Position numbers and translations under genes: made by a program. Of a DNA stretch of 64,000 nt, positions 12,601 through 27,804 are shown piece by piece. The notes under the pieces are model-generated. The model was not told the DNA's origin. It saw only the letters and a list, made by a program, of their open reading frames with translations, and did no database searches. Numbering within the stretch: the stretch's first letter is position 1; the number at the start of each line of letters is the position of its first letter. The stretch spans positions 1 to 64,000 of the forward strand of contig JBAMJV010009401.1 in NCBI GenBank assembly GCA_037951105.1. The letters run 5' to 3'. Origin of the DNA: Echinarachnius parma. Lineage: Eukaryota > Echinodermata > Echinoidea > Clypeasteroida > Echinarachniidae.

Positions 12601-15600
12601 GGGGTACTCATATTATAGTCGGACGGGGGTGTGCGGCTGAGACCTCCAAACCCATACCCACATCTAAGGGTCCTTTTGCTGTAAATAGGTACCCATGTCT
12701 AAGGATTTTTGTGAAAAATGGACCCATGTCTAAGGATTTTTGTTTCGCCGGCGGCGCATGTTCGCTGTGTATTTGCCGCAAATTTTGTGGTTTTATTAGC
12801 GAGCGTAGCGAGCTTGAAAATGTTTGCAATTTCACATCGGCAAATCCCAAAAACCCGTATAAAAGAGGGGAAATATGAAAAAAGGGACCCATGTCTAAGG
12901 ATTTTTTTTGATGAAAAGGGGACCCATGTCTAAGGATCTTTCTTGAAAAAGTCACCCTTCCCAGCGGCACATCCCCGTATACCCAATATACGTGAGTACC
13001 CCCCCCCCCCCCCCCACCCCGGGGTCCACAACGTTTGATCTCCGCCACTATTAAATCAGTTGGTTCACTCGGGGACCATACCCACCAAGATTTATTGTAT
13101 CTTTTTGTATGATCTTATTTATTTGTATTGTAAAATTGATGTATGTTATGTCTGTTTGTCTTGTTTTACATTGTAAATTAGTTCCTTGTTTTGGTTTTAT
13201 GAGTGAATAACTGAAATGAAATGAAATAAAAATGAAAATTCATTTATAGTTTACTAGCAAAGTTATAATTGGTACTTTGCTTTAGGCGTTGGGATAAGAG
13301 TAAAAGTAAGGTTTAGGTTTGGGGTCGATTTTGGATTTTAGAGCGGGTGCTTGAGGAATAGTCATCATGTTTTACACCAATTAATTAAATGACCTTAAAC
13401 TGAGGTAAACACTATACAAATTATGACTTTTAGAACATTGCAATATTCGTAATATGAATGAATGAATTGATAAATGTATTAACAATATGTTCAAAGATAA
13501 CAAGATTACAATCATACATGTATATAAGAAATGTTAACAGACATACACACTAGTAAAAGGAACTTACATAAATAGCAACAAATAGTTTTTGATGATATCT
13601 CTATTAATCATCATTTCAAAAAATATCGCATGCAAAATTTTGTATGAATAATGTTTGAAACCATGTTTTTTTAGAAAGCGTCCTCTTGTGTTTTAATGTC
13701 TCTTTTTAAATGATAGCGGGCATTTTACTTACCCGTTTATAACAATGTTCTATACCTTTCGAGCATGTTGGAGTTATAACTATTGGTTTTTAATGTTATT
13801 GTGCAGGTTTTGGTTACTAAAGCTCAGCCTTACCAAAACTGTACTACCACTTTGATATTATATGGTATTCAAAGTTAGCACCCCTTTGTATAGATACTCT
13901 TCCATAGCAAATATTAATTACGTTTGTAAAAAAAACAATAATTTCACCTGTACATGAACATTGTCAGTCTGCTATTTGCTTGGAATGATTTGATTAAGCA
14001 CGTACTTCATTAATCTATAATACAGATGTGAATGAGTGTAACATCGCTGATGTTTGTGAGACGAATTGCACCAACACCGCAGGGTCGTTCAATTGCAGCT
14101 GCCAAGATGGGTACATTCTGGACGCAAACCTGAGGAACTGCAGTGGTAAATATATTCAAACCTTGCAAATTGAATAAGACCCCTAGGCGTACTCAGGGAG
14201 GCCAGGATATTTTTTTTTTTGCTTTTTTTTAATATTTTTTTTAATTTTTTTTTTTGGGGGGGGTTCAACCACCCCCCCCCCCCCCCGTTTGACAAAAAAG
14301 TGACTGTCTTGGGCGGTTTGATCTCCCCCCTCCCCCTTTACTGCTTGTAACTGGACATCACTGCCAATGGTTTCGGCCCTTAAAATTATGAAGGATCCTG
14401 GTCTTGGCTTCGAACATTTTAAAGGATTCTGGTCTCGACCTCGAAAGTAGTGAAGGCTCTCGGTCTTGGCTTCGAAAATTTAGTACGGACACCCCCCTGC
14501 TTTCACGACTCTCAACCAGTTGTCTCGGTCTTGGCCTGGCGGATCTTGAAAATGTTTAAGGTTCTCTGGCTCGGCTTCTGAAATTTTCTACGTCTTGGTC
14601 TTGGCTTCGAAAAGATTTAACAGACATTCCCGCTCACCCTCAACTAATTGTCTGGATCTCCCCCTTGGAAATTTGGCCGATGAACCCCCCCCCCCCCCCC
14701 CCCCTTGGAAAAATCCTGGGTACGCCAGTGACCACACCTATTGCCTCCGACATCGTTAGTTTGAAGATTATTGCGCTGTGGTTGTAACGAAGAATAATAT
14801 GACACTCTAAAAGAGGGGAACACTAGTATATTTATACTTTTAATACGTATCATTTCATAACATTGCTTAGACAATTTTAATGATTTATCTTGTTTTTGTA
14901 TCAGATATAAATGAGTGTCAGAACGTCCCATGTGACGCAAACGCCGACTGTACTAACACCCCGGGGAGTTACAACTGTTCCTGCAGCAGTGGATACATTG
15001 GGAATGGAACACATTGTGAAAGTAAGTTTTTAGAGGGTTGTCAATACATGTACGAACATACAAATCAACTCATTATAGTAATATGACATTTCAATTATCA
15101 TACAAAGAGACAACAGCATGATTAAGTTTTACTGTTTTTGAGATTGTAAGGATGTAAATTGGGATTATATTTTGTGCAGAGAGGACTCCCACCTCTCTGT
15201 TTTGTCTCTACCCTCCCTTGACATGTTGGTGTGTTTAATCAATGCGTACATTTTAACCTGTAATACATTCATATGGATGCCATAGAGGTATTTGCTTCAA
15301 CTTGTTCGCGTCCAGTACCGATATTGCCGGGTCATAGGTCTCCAAGACTCCAGTTAAAACTAATCTGGTGGTGTCGAACTCATACTTGCGGATATCTACA
15401 AATGAGTTTATCTAACGGTGTTGTGTTGCGTGGTCAGTCTGTTGTGTTGTTGTGTATATATTGTGAACAATAGCCAATAAGGTGAGACATACATTGCCTT
15501 GGTTTGGGGGTTTGTTTTGAAAGGGGTGCACGAGAATGATTGGTTGGGTTCTTGAATTTTACTACAAAATGCAAACTAGACTCTTCCCACAATACCTGGC

Positions 15601-18600
15601 TGATATGCGTCCTTCTCCTCTGGTATAGACGGCGTGTGACTAGGTACAGCACATCCATGCCAGACCACGCACTCACTATTCCAGATGCTCGAACATACAC
15701 TCTGGATAGAAGTTGTAATCATTCGGCTGTACGAACATGGAACACTCTTCCAGGACATATTGTTGGCGATATAACAACCAAAGGTCTTCAATCCTTTAAA
15801 TGCCCTGCGCATAGTATTGATCCATATCTTATTTAACTATACTTGCTGAGTTAAATGCAGTGGACCATTCACTTGGCCCTCTAGAGTTACAATAATGCTC
15901 TGGTTGGCTATTGTTCCCATTTGTATCTTATATACCAAAAACAACAACACAAATGTTGCCTTTGTGTTTGAACTGTTTTTGGCAAATTATAAAGTGGAGG
16001 CACGTGCCCCGGTCCCCGTAGCTTCGCCACTGTGATTTAATATATTCATTTGTGTGAGTCATTACTATTTTTCAATGTGTCAATAAAAACCTAATTATCT
16101 TTCTAGATATCAATGAATGCTCATCCGGCATGTCCAGCATGTCTGACATGTCCGGCATGTCAGGCATGTCCAGTCCATGTTCAGGCGACGCGATGTGTAC
16201 CGACACCGCCGGGTCATACCGCTGCGAATGTAATGCCAACTTTAGGGGCGACGGTCGGACGTGTGTTGATATCGATGAGTGTGGTGAGGGTATCGACTCG
16301 TGTGACAGCCAGGCGACCTGCACCAACACACTGGGAGGTTATACCTGTACGTGTAATGCTGGTTACCAGGGCAACGGGATGACATGTCAAGGTAATACTT
16401 AAAGGGATAGCCCAAGTCAAAATTTCCATAGAAACCCATAGAAACCCATAGGAAAATCCTATTGGTTTCTATGGGTTTCTATGGGTTTCTATGGGACCAA
16501 CAGAAACCAAGAAAATAAAACCCATATAAATCCATAGGACCCATATAAACCCATAGGACCGATATAAACCCATAGGACCCTAGAAACCCACAGGACCCAT
16601 AGAAACCCACAGGACCCATAGAAACCCACACCCATAGAAATTTGTAGGACCCATAGTAACCCAGGACCCATAGAAACCCATAGAACCCATAGGAACCCAT
16701 GGGACCCATAGAAACCCATAGGACCCATATAAACCCATAGGACCCATAGGCAATTTGCATATTCAAGCAGGACTCATGCATATCATTCATACAACAAAAT
16801 ATGTTTATATATTTGTTATTTGTTTAACACACATATTCACTTTTAATTGTGTGTATTTTAATGAAATAATATATAATACATTTATTTCACCACATTTTCA
16901 ATTCCTAGATGGGAATTAATATTCCAGAAATCAATATAAATATGATAGAATATTTTATTAACCAACGAAAAGTATTTAAACTGCATATCACATAATTATA
17001 TCTCAATGTATCGTTCAGCTTTAAATTAAATTCTTTAACCCTCTTCTACAAGTGGCAATACCTTGCTTGCCCTATTGCACTGTATGAAGACGTTGATAAG
17101 GAAAATATGGGGTATGAATTATCATTTAATGATTCTCTATGGGAGAATTTAGAGAAACGGGAAATTCCTATGCGAAATTTATATGGGTATCTTATGGGAA
17201 TCTCATATGGGAATCCTATGGGAATCCTATGGGAATCCTATGGGATTTTTTTTTGGTCCCATAGAAACCCATAGAAACCCATGTTTCACTTTCCCTATTG
17301 AAACACATAGAAACCCATTGGTCTATGGGTTTCTATGGGTTTTGGTTCTATGGGAATTTCGACCTGGGAGTTAGATAGAATATAGATATATCGATTTTTA
17401 TTTAACAAAATTAACAAGACTAGTCCTAGGACTAAAGTGCCTTGCGTACATGACCACAAATAATTAAGAAAATACATGAATAAATATATTACAACACAAT
17501 AAAAAAATACTATTCATCATCAAAATACAACAAAATAATATATATTTATGAATGCATTTGGCAAAAGAGGCACTAACATGGTAGCCTAAAAATGTGATTA
17601 TTATAATTATAATATGCATATTCTCATTTAATTTTAATTTTAATCTAACAATAACAAAGAACCAATTTACTAAGTAGTTACTTACTTTTAAATATGTAAT
17701 ACTAACTAAATATTGAATCTAACACTAACAAGTGTAAATTAATACAGTACATGTATATATTTTTAAACAATTACAATAATAAGCATTACAAAAATGCAAA
17801 AATAAGAGCATGAAAATTATTTAATTAAAGGATATCAAATCCCATTATCTATTTTATATCATATTCCTAACATAAATTAAGTTACTTTATCATACTCAAT
17901 AACAAGTAGATCTAACAATCAAATGTGATATAAAAAAGGAAGCAATACAAGGTATCTTCAATAAAGATTGAGTAATTAAATAAGTCCATCTTATATTCCT
18001 AACACAAATTAAATTTATCGTATTCCATCTATACAATGTACATTAATACAAACTATGTTTAATTAAAAATGAGTAATTACAAATTGTAAATTGTGTTATA
18101 TTCTTAACAGAAATTAAATTTAACATTCAATAACAATTAAAAGTATCCTCAATTAAAATTGAATAATTAATTTTATTTTATTTTACATTACATTCTAAAC
18201 ATACATTAAATTAATTTTATCATATTCAATCACAAATACAAGGTTACTTAATACAAAGTATCTTCATATGAAATTGAGAAATAAAATAATTAAATGTTTT
18301 ATTTTTTTCAATAACAAATACAGAGTACATTAATACAAAGTATTTTCAATTAAAATTGAGACTTAATTAAAAATATTCTTTGTTTATACTATATTCTTTA
18401 AAAAGATTGAGTAATGAATTTTGTTATATTCCTAACACAAATTAAATTTATCGCATTCCATTTATACAAAGTATACATTATACAAAGTATTACAATTGAT
18501 AGTTAACAAGTTTTAATTTGTATTAAGTTCTTTACAAAAATTTAATTTAACATTCAATAACAACTACAAAGTACATTATTACAAAGTATCTTCAATTGAA

Positions 18601-21600
18601 ATTGAATAATTGACTAAGTTTCATTTTAGATAATATCCTTAGCATGAATTAAAGCCCAAGATCAGTTTCGGGAAAGTAGCCGAATACATCTATATTGATC
18701 ATTATTGTTGAATATGTATTGAAAAAGGGCTTGTGTGGAAAAATCCGAACCTAATCATCGTTAAATACAGAAATATTGGAAGAAAACCGCTGGTCGTAAT
18801 ACACATAGCGTATGGGCAGCATATCTATCCCATTGGAATAGATATATAATTTTGCAAATATATATCAATTAGTAGGCAGTTTCTTGGCAAAATTTGGATG
18901 ATCCTTTATTAGTATAATAATATTCTTTCACATTATTGGTAATAAGAGCTTCCATTTCATTTTTTTGAGACGGGGGCATTTCCCAAAATGGTCTTTACCT
19001 TTAAATTGATCTTATTTAATAACAAATACAAGGTTCATTAATAGTTTACATAGTATTATCAATTAAAATTGAGATTTAATTGAGTACATCTTTATTTTAT
19101 GATATATTATTAACATTAACTATACATTAATTGAGTAATCGAATGAGAGATGGAATCGAGGATTGCCTATAACGATGGGTCCGAGTTTGAGGCATATAGA
19201 GGATTTGAGAATTCCGTAGATTTAGACCGGTTAAATCAAAAAGGAGTTTGGGGCAAAATATGGCGATGACGATCAGAAAGAAAAAGAGATTTCGCAAATT
19301 GACCTTTGGCAAGAGGGCGCAGCACGAACATTGTTGTTGTGTAATGACAAAATAAGTGTCAAATTTGAAAGAACATAAATTATGACGACAAAGTAAACTT
19401 TATTTGAATAAAAACGGTTCAGAGATGGCGGAAATATCCATCAAGAAGACCATTTTGTAATTGCTTGGGTTTTCACATAATTCAATAATTCTGCACCAGC
19501 CGTTGAAAAAACGGATGCGTACACTTTTCGAGAATTTCCAACACAATACTGGTTGATGATCTCTATTATAGTCTACTTAATCAACATTTTAACAAAACAT
19601 CACATGCACAACTTTTCATTAACAATAGTTGAAACCAATGAATTTTTAATGGGCGCCCTTCTTTTAAAATAAAAACAGGCTTGTTTCTTATCAATTTGCA
19701 TTTGTTTGATTCCTTTCAAGCATTATGGAGTTACAGGTATCAGTTTGCGATTGTATGACCAAAAAATGTATTCTCTGTACCAAAACTCATCTTTCCCTTT
19801 AAATTGGTATTAACATTCCAAATTTTACCTCACAATGAAAAACAACAATATTTTTACAAAATGTATGGACACATCTGTTAATACATGTATTAGGTTTATA
19901 TTGGATGGTTACTTGTTTCTCATTCTTTTCAACTCAACTCTGTTTTCATTCACCGTACATTCCGGTCCTTGAAATCCCAAATTTCGTAAGAATTTATTTT
20001 AAAAAAGACATGAGGGGGCTAATAAGCTGCAGCCTATTGTTTTAAAATTTGAATAATTTTACCTTCATTTATCGCATAATTTTTATCAGCAAGGTGAAAT
20101 ACATGGTTTTAACGCTATGCAAGGTATGCCAGTTCCTCCCACCCCTAATACATATGTTTAATTTCTTAATCTAGACAAAAATGAATGCGATGAAAGTTCA
20201 TTCTGTGGTGCCAATGCAAACTGCAGCAACACGGTGGGCTCCGCCATCTGTACGTGTCTCCAGGGATTCGAACCCCTGGGCCACGTGACAGGATGCAAAG
20301 GTAAGCCCGCTTATACTGTTTGGTTTGCACATTTTGGATGTATTTATGTAAAACAGTTATGTTTTATCTGTTTTTGTTACGGTTTGCCTATAACTCATAA
20401 AATGAGCCCAAGCATCACACTTTTGGTCAGAAGTCGCTGTGGATCTTTAGTACATAGAGCCTCAAAACCATACAAAACTGTCTGTGGGTGAAAATTTCAA
20501 CTTTATGGGATCTGATACTTATTTCTTCTACATTCCCTGAAAATTGCAGGTCCTATTCGAATCTTTTATACCATAAATAATGATTTCGCTCGATGTGTGA
20601 GAATGCTTTTCTGTATGATTCAAACCTTTAGAAGCGATTTTCTCTGTTGTTTAACAAATAGCGAGGCTCTGACCAACGTTATCAAATTGTATTTTTTCTG
20701 GCCTTCAACACATTTATATGTATCAAGTTATACATCATTTTAAAGCTGTAATCCTAGAGAATTCAAAACATTAAAAATCTCAGTTTTGATATTTCCGACA
20801 ATTAACCGAAAGTGTTATATAGATCTTATAGTCTTCATCAATACTTGTCAATATTTGAGACATAAGGTAAATATCTAGTATGTGTCGACTTTAAGCACTT
20901 ATTTGTTACCATCTTAATACAGATGTGAGTACAGAATAGCTCTAAAGAAACCTTCTTTTCCATCTTCAATTCACACGTCTAGTAAAGCAACTCTTGTACG
21001 TAACATGGATATGAATCGTGGCAGGTATATTATTACCGGAATCACTTTTTGGCTCATTTTGTTTTAAATTATAATGTCAGTAGATACACAACAATCTCAA
21101 ACTGTCTTTATATCAGTTTGCTATTTTTTTTCTTGATGTAACGTCTCATGATTAGATTTCGACGAGTGTGCATCAGGGACAGATGACTGTGATGCTCGTT
21201 CCTCCAATTGCTCAAATACTGCTGGGGATTATAGCTGCATCTGCTTACCTGGTTACCATAACACATCACCAAAACTATGTGAAGGTATATTTCATAATTA
21301 TTTTGGGATATATCCTGTGTATGGCTAAATTAGGTGTGCATGTGTGATGATTATCGATGGCGTTTAGCACGGAAACGGAATATGTATTGCTGTTCTCTAC
21401 TCAAGTGTATACATTGGGACCGGGGCTGTTTCACAAAAACATTTATTTTAGCATTATGACAAATTGGTCAAAATGGATTTGCATGGGAAATGTGGAACAA
21501 CATTTTGCTCCATTTTGGCCAAAATGTAGCAAATTGTAACGAATTTAGTCAACAAAAATCCATATTTTTTCCACACTTTGTCCAAAATGTCCGTATATAA

Positions 21601-23459
21601 AGGCCTTCATAGAATGTAGGATATGAACGTAGTTTATTAGCATTATGTGCGCCTAACAGGTCACTGGCTGAAATACACACTAGGGAGTGGAGCGTGTGCA
21701 TTTCGTGTGGATGAGTGATTGCGGTGTATATCGTTTGTTAGGGTTTGTTGACTTAGCATGGAATATTTTTTTCGCAATTTGCGCTCTTTGAATATCAATT
21801 ATTTTAATTATTCTGCACGTGTGTCCGTATGCAAATGTGACCATAAGATATGTTCAAGCATTTGAAACAATTCACGTCTGCTAGGAAAATGTATGTGTGT
21901 GTTTATTTGTTGTATGATTTCCATGGCATCCTCTTGTTTCCTTATCTGTTTATGTTGGTTGACATACATATTTTGAATTAAAATTGTATTATTATTTATA
22001 TTAACAGTATCTTTATCTTTATAGTTATATTCAAGCTTTTGCTGTGCGGGCTTCGCATGTTATCCAGCTTAATTGATTGTACTATGGTACCAATAATACT
22101 CCATCATATCTACGTAACTTTGTCATCATTTATCGATTTTGGATTTTATTTTTTGTTATTTCATGTTGTTTTATATCTTGGAAATAAAATTTAAATTTAA
22201 ATTGAAATCATCTTTCCATAGATGTGGATGAATGCGAAACCAACACCCACAACTGCCCCAATGATCAGGTGTGTGTGAACACAGTAGGTAGCATCAGGTG
22301 CGACTGTCAGATAGGATATGCAGAGGATATGTCTGGTGACTGTCAAGGTATGAACGCAGTGGTTCAGTTAGTCTTTCGGACTCTAACGCTATATGCATGG
22401 GGTCCACTCGCTAGTCATAAGGACCGCTAGACCATTAGTCATAAGGACCGCTATTCATAACGTGTAACTTCCTGTACTGTATGCCATTATGAATAGTGAC
22501 CCCCTTTTTGGTTTATGATTAGCGATCCTTCACGTATATGAAGTTATACGCTATGAATAGCGGTCCTTATGACTAGCGGTCCCTATGACCAATGAGGTAG
22601 TAGAACCTCCTTACTATGACTAGCGAGGTTACCCCATATGCATAGTTACGTGATACATGGGCGAAGCGACCAGCCAGAACGGGCGCTTGTCTACATAGGA
22701 GCCCGTTAGTCCCACTAACACTATGCCATATAGCTCTATCGCAGCTCGCGTAGAGAATCTCCAAACCATACAGAGCCTTGACTAAAGGCTATGGTTCAGT
22801 GGGAGGGGGCAGCTGAGTTATCAGCTTACTGCCCCAGACTGATCGCGTGTGGAGAAAAACTCATTCAAAACATACATTTCAAATAATATTTATACTCAGT
22901 CCACCATTGTGACAACATTTTGATCCCCTTTGTTTATGTAAAGACAAACAAAGAGAGATGACCCATGGGAATGTATGTCAACGCATATTTTCACTTTAAT
23001 ATTGGCAGTAACAGAACGTCTCCTTTTAATACATGCTTTCGATTTTGTTAAATATGCATATCAATGAAATACAGTTGGGCTTTATGTTAATATTATAGAC
23101 CTCTATGTGAACTTTTACAGTTGCCAGAACACTTGAATTTGTCGTTACTTTTGAATCAGTCAAGGGATTCAATATAGCAACTTTTCCAGAGAACTTGGCT
23201 GAAGAGAGTGTTCAGACAGCACTGGTCAATAATGTGAGTAGTACAAACATGTGCCTTTAAATTTGACATTGATTGTTTGATTTCCTGGGTGGAGTGCATA
23301 TCATTTGATTGAGTGATTGATTGACTGATTGATTGATTCATTTATTTAATAATTGATATATTGATTGATTGATTGATTGATTGAGTGATTGATTGATCGA
23401 TGGTTGATTGATTGGTTTGTTGGTTGGTTGGTTGATTGATCGATCGATTGATCACTTAC

Positions 23460-23499
<40 letters not shown>

Positions 23500-23698
23500 C
23501 TGATTGGTTGACTGATTGGTTGGGTGTATGGTTGGTTGGTTGGTGGGTTGGTTGGTTGGTTTGTAGGTTGATTGGTTGATTGATTGCTTGATTGATTGAT
23601 TGATTTATTGATTGATTTATTATTTGATTGATTGATTGCCTGATTGAATGATTGATTAATTTATTTAACGATTGATATATTGATGTATTGCTGGTATG

Positions 23699-23740
<42 letters not shown>

Positions 23741-26700
23741 GGTTGATTGGTTGGTTGATTGATCGATCGATTGATCGCTTGCTTGCTTGATTGATTGATT
23801 GACTGATTGGTTGGGTGGTTGGTTGGTTGGTGGGTTGGTTGGTTGGTTTGTAGGTTGGTTGATTGATTGGTTGATTGATTGATTAATGTATTGATTGACA
23901 ATAATATAGGTATTTTTTATGTAATTGTGGCTTCATTCTCAATCTAAGTTTTAAAAAAACAGTGAACATTGTGCTTTTTACATTTTACATTGTCCTAACC
24001 ATCCCTAATGTTCCTCTAACAGGTCAAAACATTGATTGACAGCACTATGGCAGTTAGTGGCGGTGGTGTTCTTGCCTTAAGCTTGACCAATTATACGATA
24101 ACTAACGGTCGGGCTAGAGTGGCGTTTAGAGTCGACATACCACCATCAAGCTCACTAGATGCCGAGGGTTTGATGGACGCGTTTGTTGGGGGACTGACCA
24201 ATACAAACAGACTTGAACCAAACAGCATCGTCATTCTAGGAGGTATGAAATAGTTTTGCAAATTTGCATTATTAGACATTAATGTTTGATTAATTACATT
24301 GTTAAATTAGGAAGAACTCCCAGTAATGCAAATTGCGCGTTATTCAAACACATAAATTAGTATTTTCAATTTTAATTACGTAGTATAAACTCCGTCAAAA
24401 TTAGTCCTTCCTGTGCCAACTTAGCCCTAGGCCATATGTCTACTATACATTCTATATGGTGAAAGCTACACAAGGGGGCAGGTCCATTGTTAAGTCCGTT
24501 TGTTTTATATGTTTAACTTTTCAACACCATTCTATAAACATCGAGCGTCTGGCTCGAAGGCAGAGTATACAACTGTTTAAGTATTTGATATGACCCGGTC
24601 TGGCTTCGAACCTGGGACCTCCGTGCATGAAGCCAGTATACAGGTTGGCACAGAAAGATGCAACACCTACGATAATTAATTTTATCAACATCATCGAACA
24701 AATGTCATTGTTTTTGGTTTGACTGGGTATAACATTCTTTTTTCCAACAAAATTATACCATAAGCATTGATTTGGGGTAAGGCGTATGGATCCATATATG
24801 GCCATTTTTCTGAGGCAGTGTCGTTTCCTGAATTTGCTACTTTTTCGTCTCCAGCGATCCTGTGAACACTGAGACATTGTCGCCCCGCGGTCTCCCATAG
24901 AAAAAATAAACTCAAGACAATGTTGCGTAATCAAGTACCCGGTATACGGTATGGCTCAATTGAAATTAGCGATCATAGTTGTTGCATTTTTTTTCTAGGC
25001 CACCCTGTATAACGAACGTTTAATAGTCCTTCTCGTGTACTATAAAATAATGGTTAACGTGTCCTTTTGTTTTACTCGTTTGAACGTTGACGTTGACGGC
25101 CAAGTATATTATATTTCTGGGAGATAACATGAACAACTGATAGCCTAGCAATTGCATCAAAGTATATTTTAGCTGCACTTCTGCCTGGCGTAATATTTAG
25201 AGAAAATTCCTCGAACAGGGGGTTTTCACCTGTATTTATGACTTGATGTTATTATTCTCCCTATAGATGTGGATGAGTGTGCTATGTTCCCCACGATATG
25301 CGGCACTGGGGGCCAATGTACTAACACAGATGGGAGTTACACATGCACCTGCGAAGATGGGTTCGAAGATATGCAGGGGATTTGTATCGGTGGGTATTGA
25401 TTCCAATTAAACACACTTTCATTTTCTCCATTGATGTTATACTGTTATGTTAGATATGTTGTGTATATCGAATTTGAAAATTAAAACCCTACATGTTCAT
25501 AACATAAAGATGTGTACTATTATTGCATTTCAATACAATACATAACACCATTTATGTACATTACCGTATAAGACAGGATTTTAAAGTCAATATCAACCCT
25601 CAATAAAATATTTCCGAGTGCCCTTTCTATTAGTAGCTCTGAAATGGTACATAATTATGTATTCTTCCACAATATAAGACAATAAACTCGAAACTTTTGA
25701 ATTTTGTCTCTGAAAAGGACTAGTGGACAGAATCTTTACTGAGAACCATAAAGACAACTCCAATTTATATAATGTCCATTTTATTTACACTTTCCCTGAT
25801 ACAGATATAAACGAATGTGCCAATGCTGAACTGAATACCTGCTCCGATGTCTGTGTGAACGAGGCAGGAGGGTTCTCGTGCCAATGTCCTCCGGGATACA
25901 GGTTATTGAGCGACATGGTTTCATGCGCAGGTATGACGGAGGAGTCCGCTCGCTAGTCATAAGAACCGCTACTCATAACGTGTAACTTCCTATACCGCAT
26001 GCCTTTATGAATAGTGTCCCCCTTTTCGTTTTATGAATAGCGGTCCTTCACGTATAGGAAGTTACACGTTACGAATTGCGGTCCTTCACGTATAGGAAGT
26101 TACACGTTATGTATAGCGGTCCTTATGACTAGTGGTCCTTACGGCTAGCAAGGTTACCCCGACGGACATACTATCATTGTGAAAACCTCTCAGTCATTTA
26201 TATCGACATAAAGCTCATGTTGACCCAAGTTGCCCAACCAAATAGCCCTTAACTTGTACATTCTTATTATCAATACTTGCTCTGATGTCTGTGTGAAAGA
26301 GGCGGGAGGGTTCCCCGCGATATAGGTTAACGAGCGACATGGAGCGACAGACTATAATTGTGAAAACCTCCTAGCCAATTATATCAACCTGAAGCCCTCG
26401 TAAGCCCGAGTTACCCAACCCAATAGCCATAATCTTGTACATTCTTATTAGTACAACCCTGAACTGAATACCTTCTCTGATGTATGTGTGGCTGAGGCTG
26501 TATGGTTCTCAAGCAAATGTCCTTCAGGAAACAAGTTAATGAGCGACGTGGTTTCGTGTACAGGTATGACGGAGAGACTGTCATGGTAACAATCTCATAA
26601 CCAATGATAAGGGCTTAAAGTGCCTGTAAACTTGATCCAATAGCCGTTATATACCATCTAAATTATTCTTATTACAACGCTGAACTGAATACCTGTTCTG

Positions 26701-27764
26701 ATGCCTCTTTGAAGGAGGCAGGAGGTTTCTCAAAACGTTCCCCTTGATACAGGTAGACTGGTAAATTGCAGGGTGAGGATTCAAGCCCCAATATACGTAA
26801 GAGCATGGTGGAATTGGTTGTGGTGGTGGAGTGTTACGAGGATGGAAGGAGTTGCAAGCGGTAACAATGCGTTTTTAAAACTTACAGTATGTGGGCAATA
26901 TCGAAGGTAAACAAAGGACAAACATGAATGATGAGATCTCATGTCGAAAATGCCACTTTACAACATAAGCAAATGTGTCCGTCTATAACCATGATAACAC
27001 TACAGAAGCATTTCCATGTTAGACGTGTTGCGTTTGCTTGTGACGAAATTATGCTGTATACCATTTCTAAGACATTCTGTTGTATTAGTTCGAATATTAA
27101 TGTTGTGTTTAATGATCAATCATTCTTTTATGTTTTGATCTTACAAGATTTTTTTCTTCTTCTGAATGTAACCATTTCCATGATGCAATTACTTACATTT
27201 GAATGCAGATATCGATGAGTGTATGGAAGGAGCTGATGGGTGTGGTGGGATATGTCTCAACAACAATGGTAGCTACATATGCACGTGCGATACGGGCTAC
27301 GAACTAATGAACGACACTCTGAGCTGCAATGGTACGTAACTAATTCATACAATATGCATATGGATCATCCTGTATACAAATATATTTCCCAAGCTATGTT
27401 GACATTAGACATTTCCTATCGAATACACAAATAACACTCTCTGAAACCAGTTTTACAACATTATCTGTAATAAGCACATGTCGAGAGGTTTTACCATGCC
27501 TACAACCAACATCATTGATAAAGCTATTTTTATACAGAACAACACACGTTTGGGGATCAGGTTTAATATGGATGCGAATGTCAGTGGATCAATACAAACA
27601 TGGACACACTATATTGAATGGTCAATTAATTAATAAATTAATATGTTGTCTATTTGATAGACGTTAACCATGCAGATATCAATTCGTATATTGGAATTCA
27701 TGTGTTTGAATTTCAATCATGTACTTGCACACAAGGGAAACAACATATTCAATAGTCGATTGAT

Positions 27765-27804
<40 letters not shown>

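Noticed and set aside
12608..13048. Minus-strand frame of 146 codons
   Set aside because: It spans a MITE with a G-run and internal repeats; there are no domain features.
16479..16790. Minus-strand frame with G-F-Y-G-S repeats
   Set aside because: It is a by-product of the cccatagaaa tandem repeat.
22640..22860. GC-richer stretch that might hide a tRNA or other RNA gene
   Set aside because: I could not find a cloverleaf, box A/B or a convincing stem arrangement.
23665..23901. Minus-strand frame of N-Q-S-I-N repeats
   Set aside because: It is a translation of the GATT/GGTT microsatellite.
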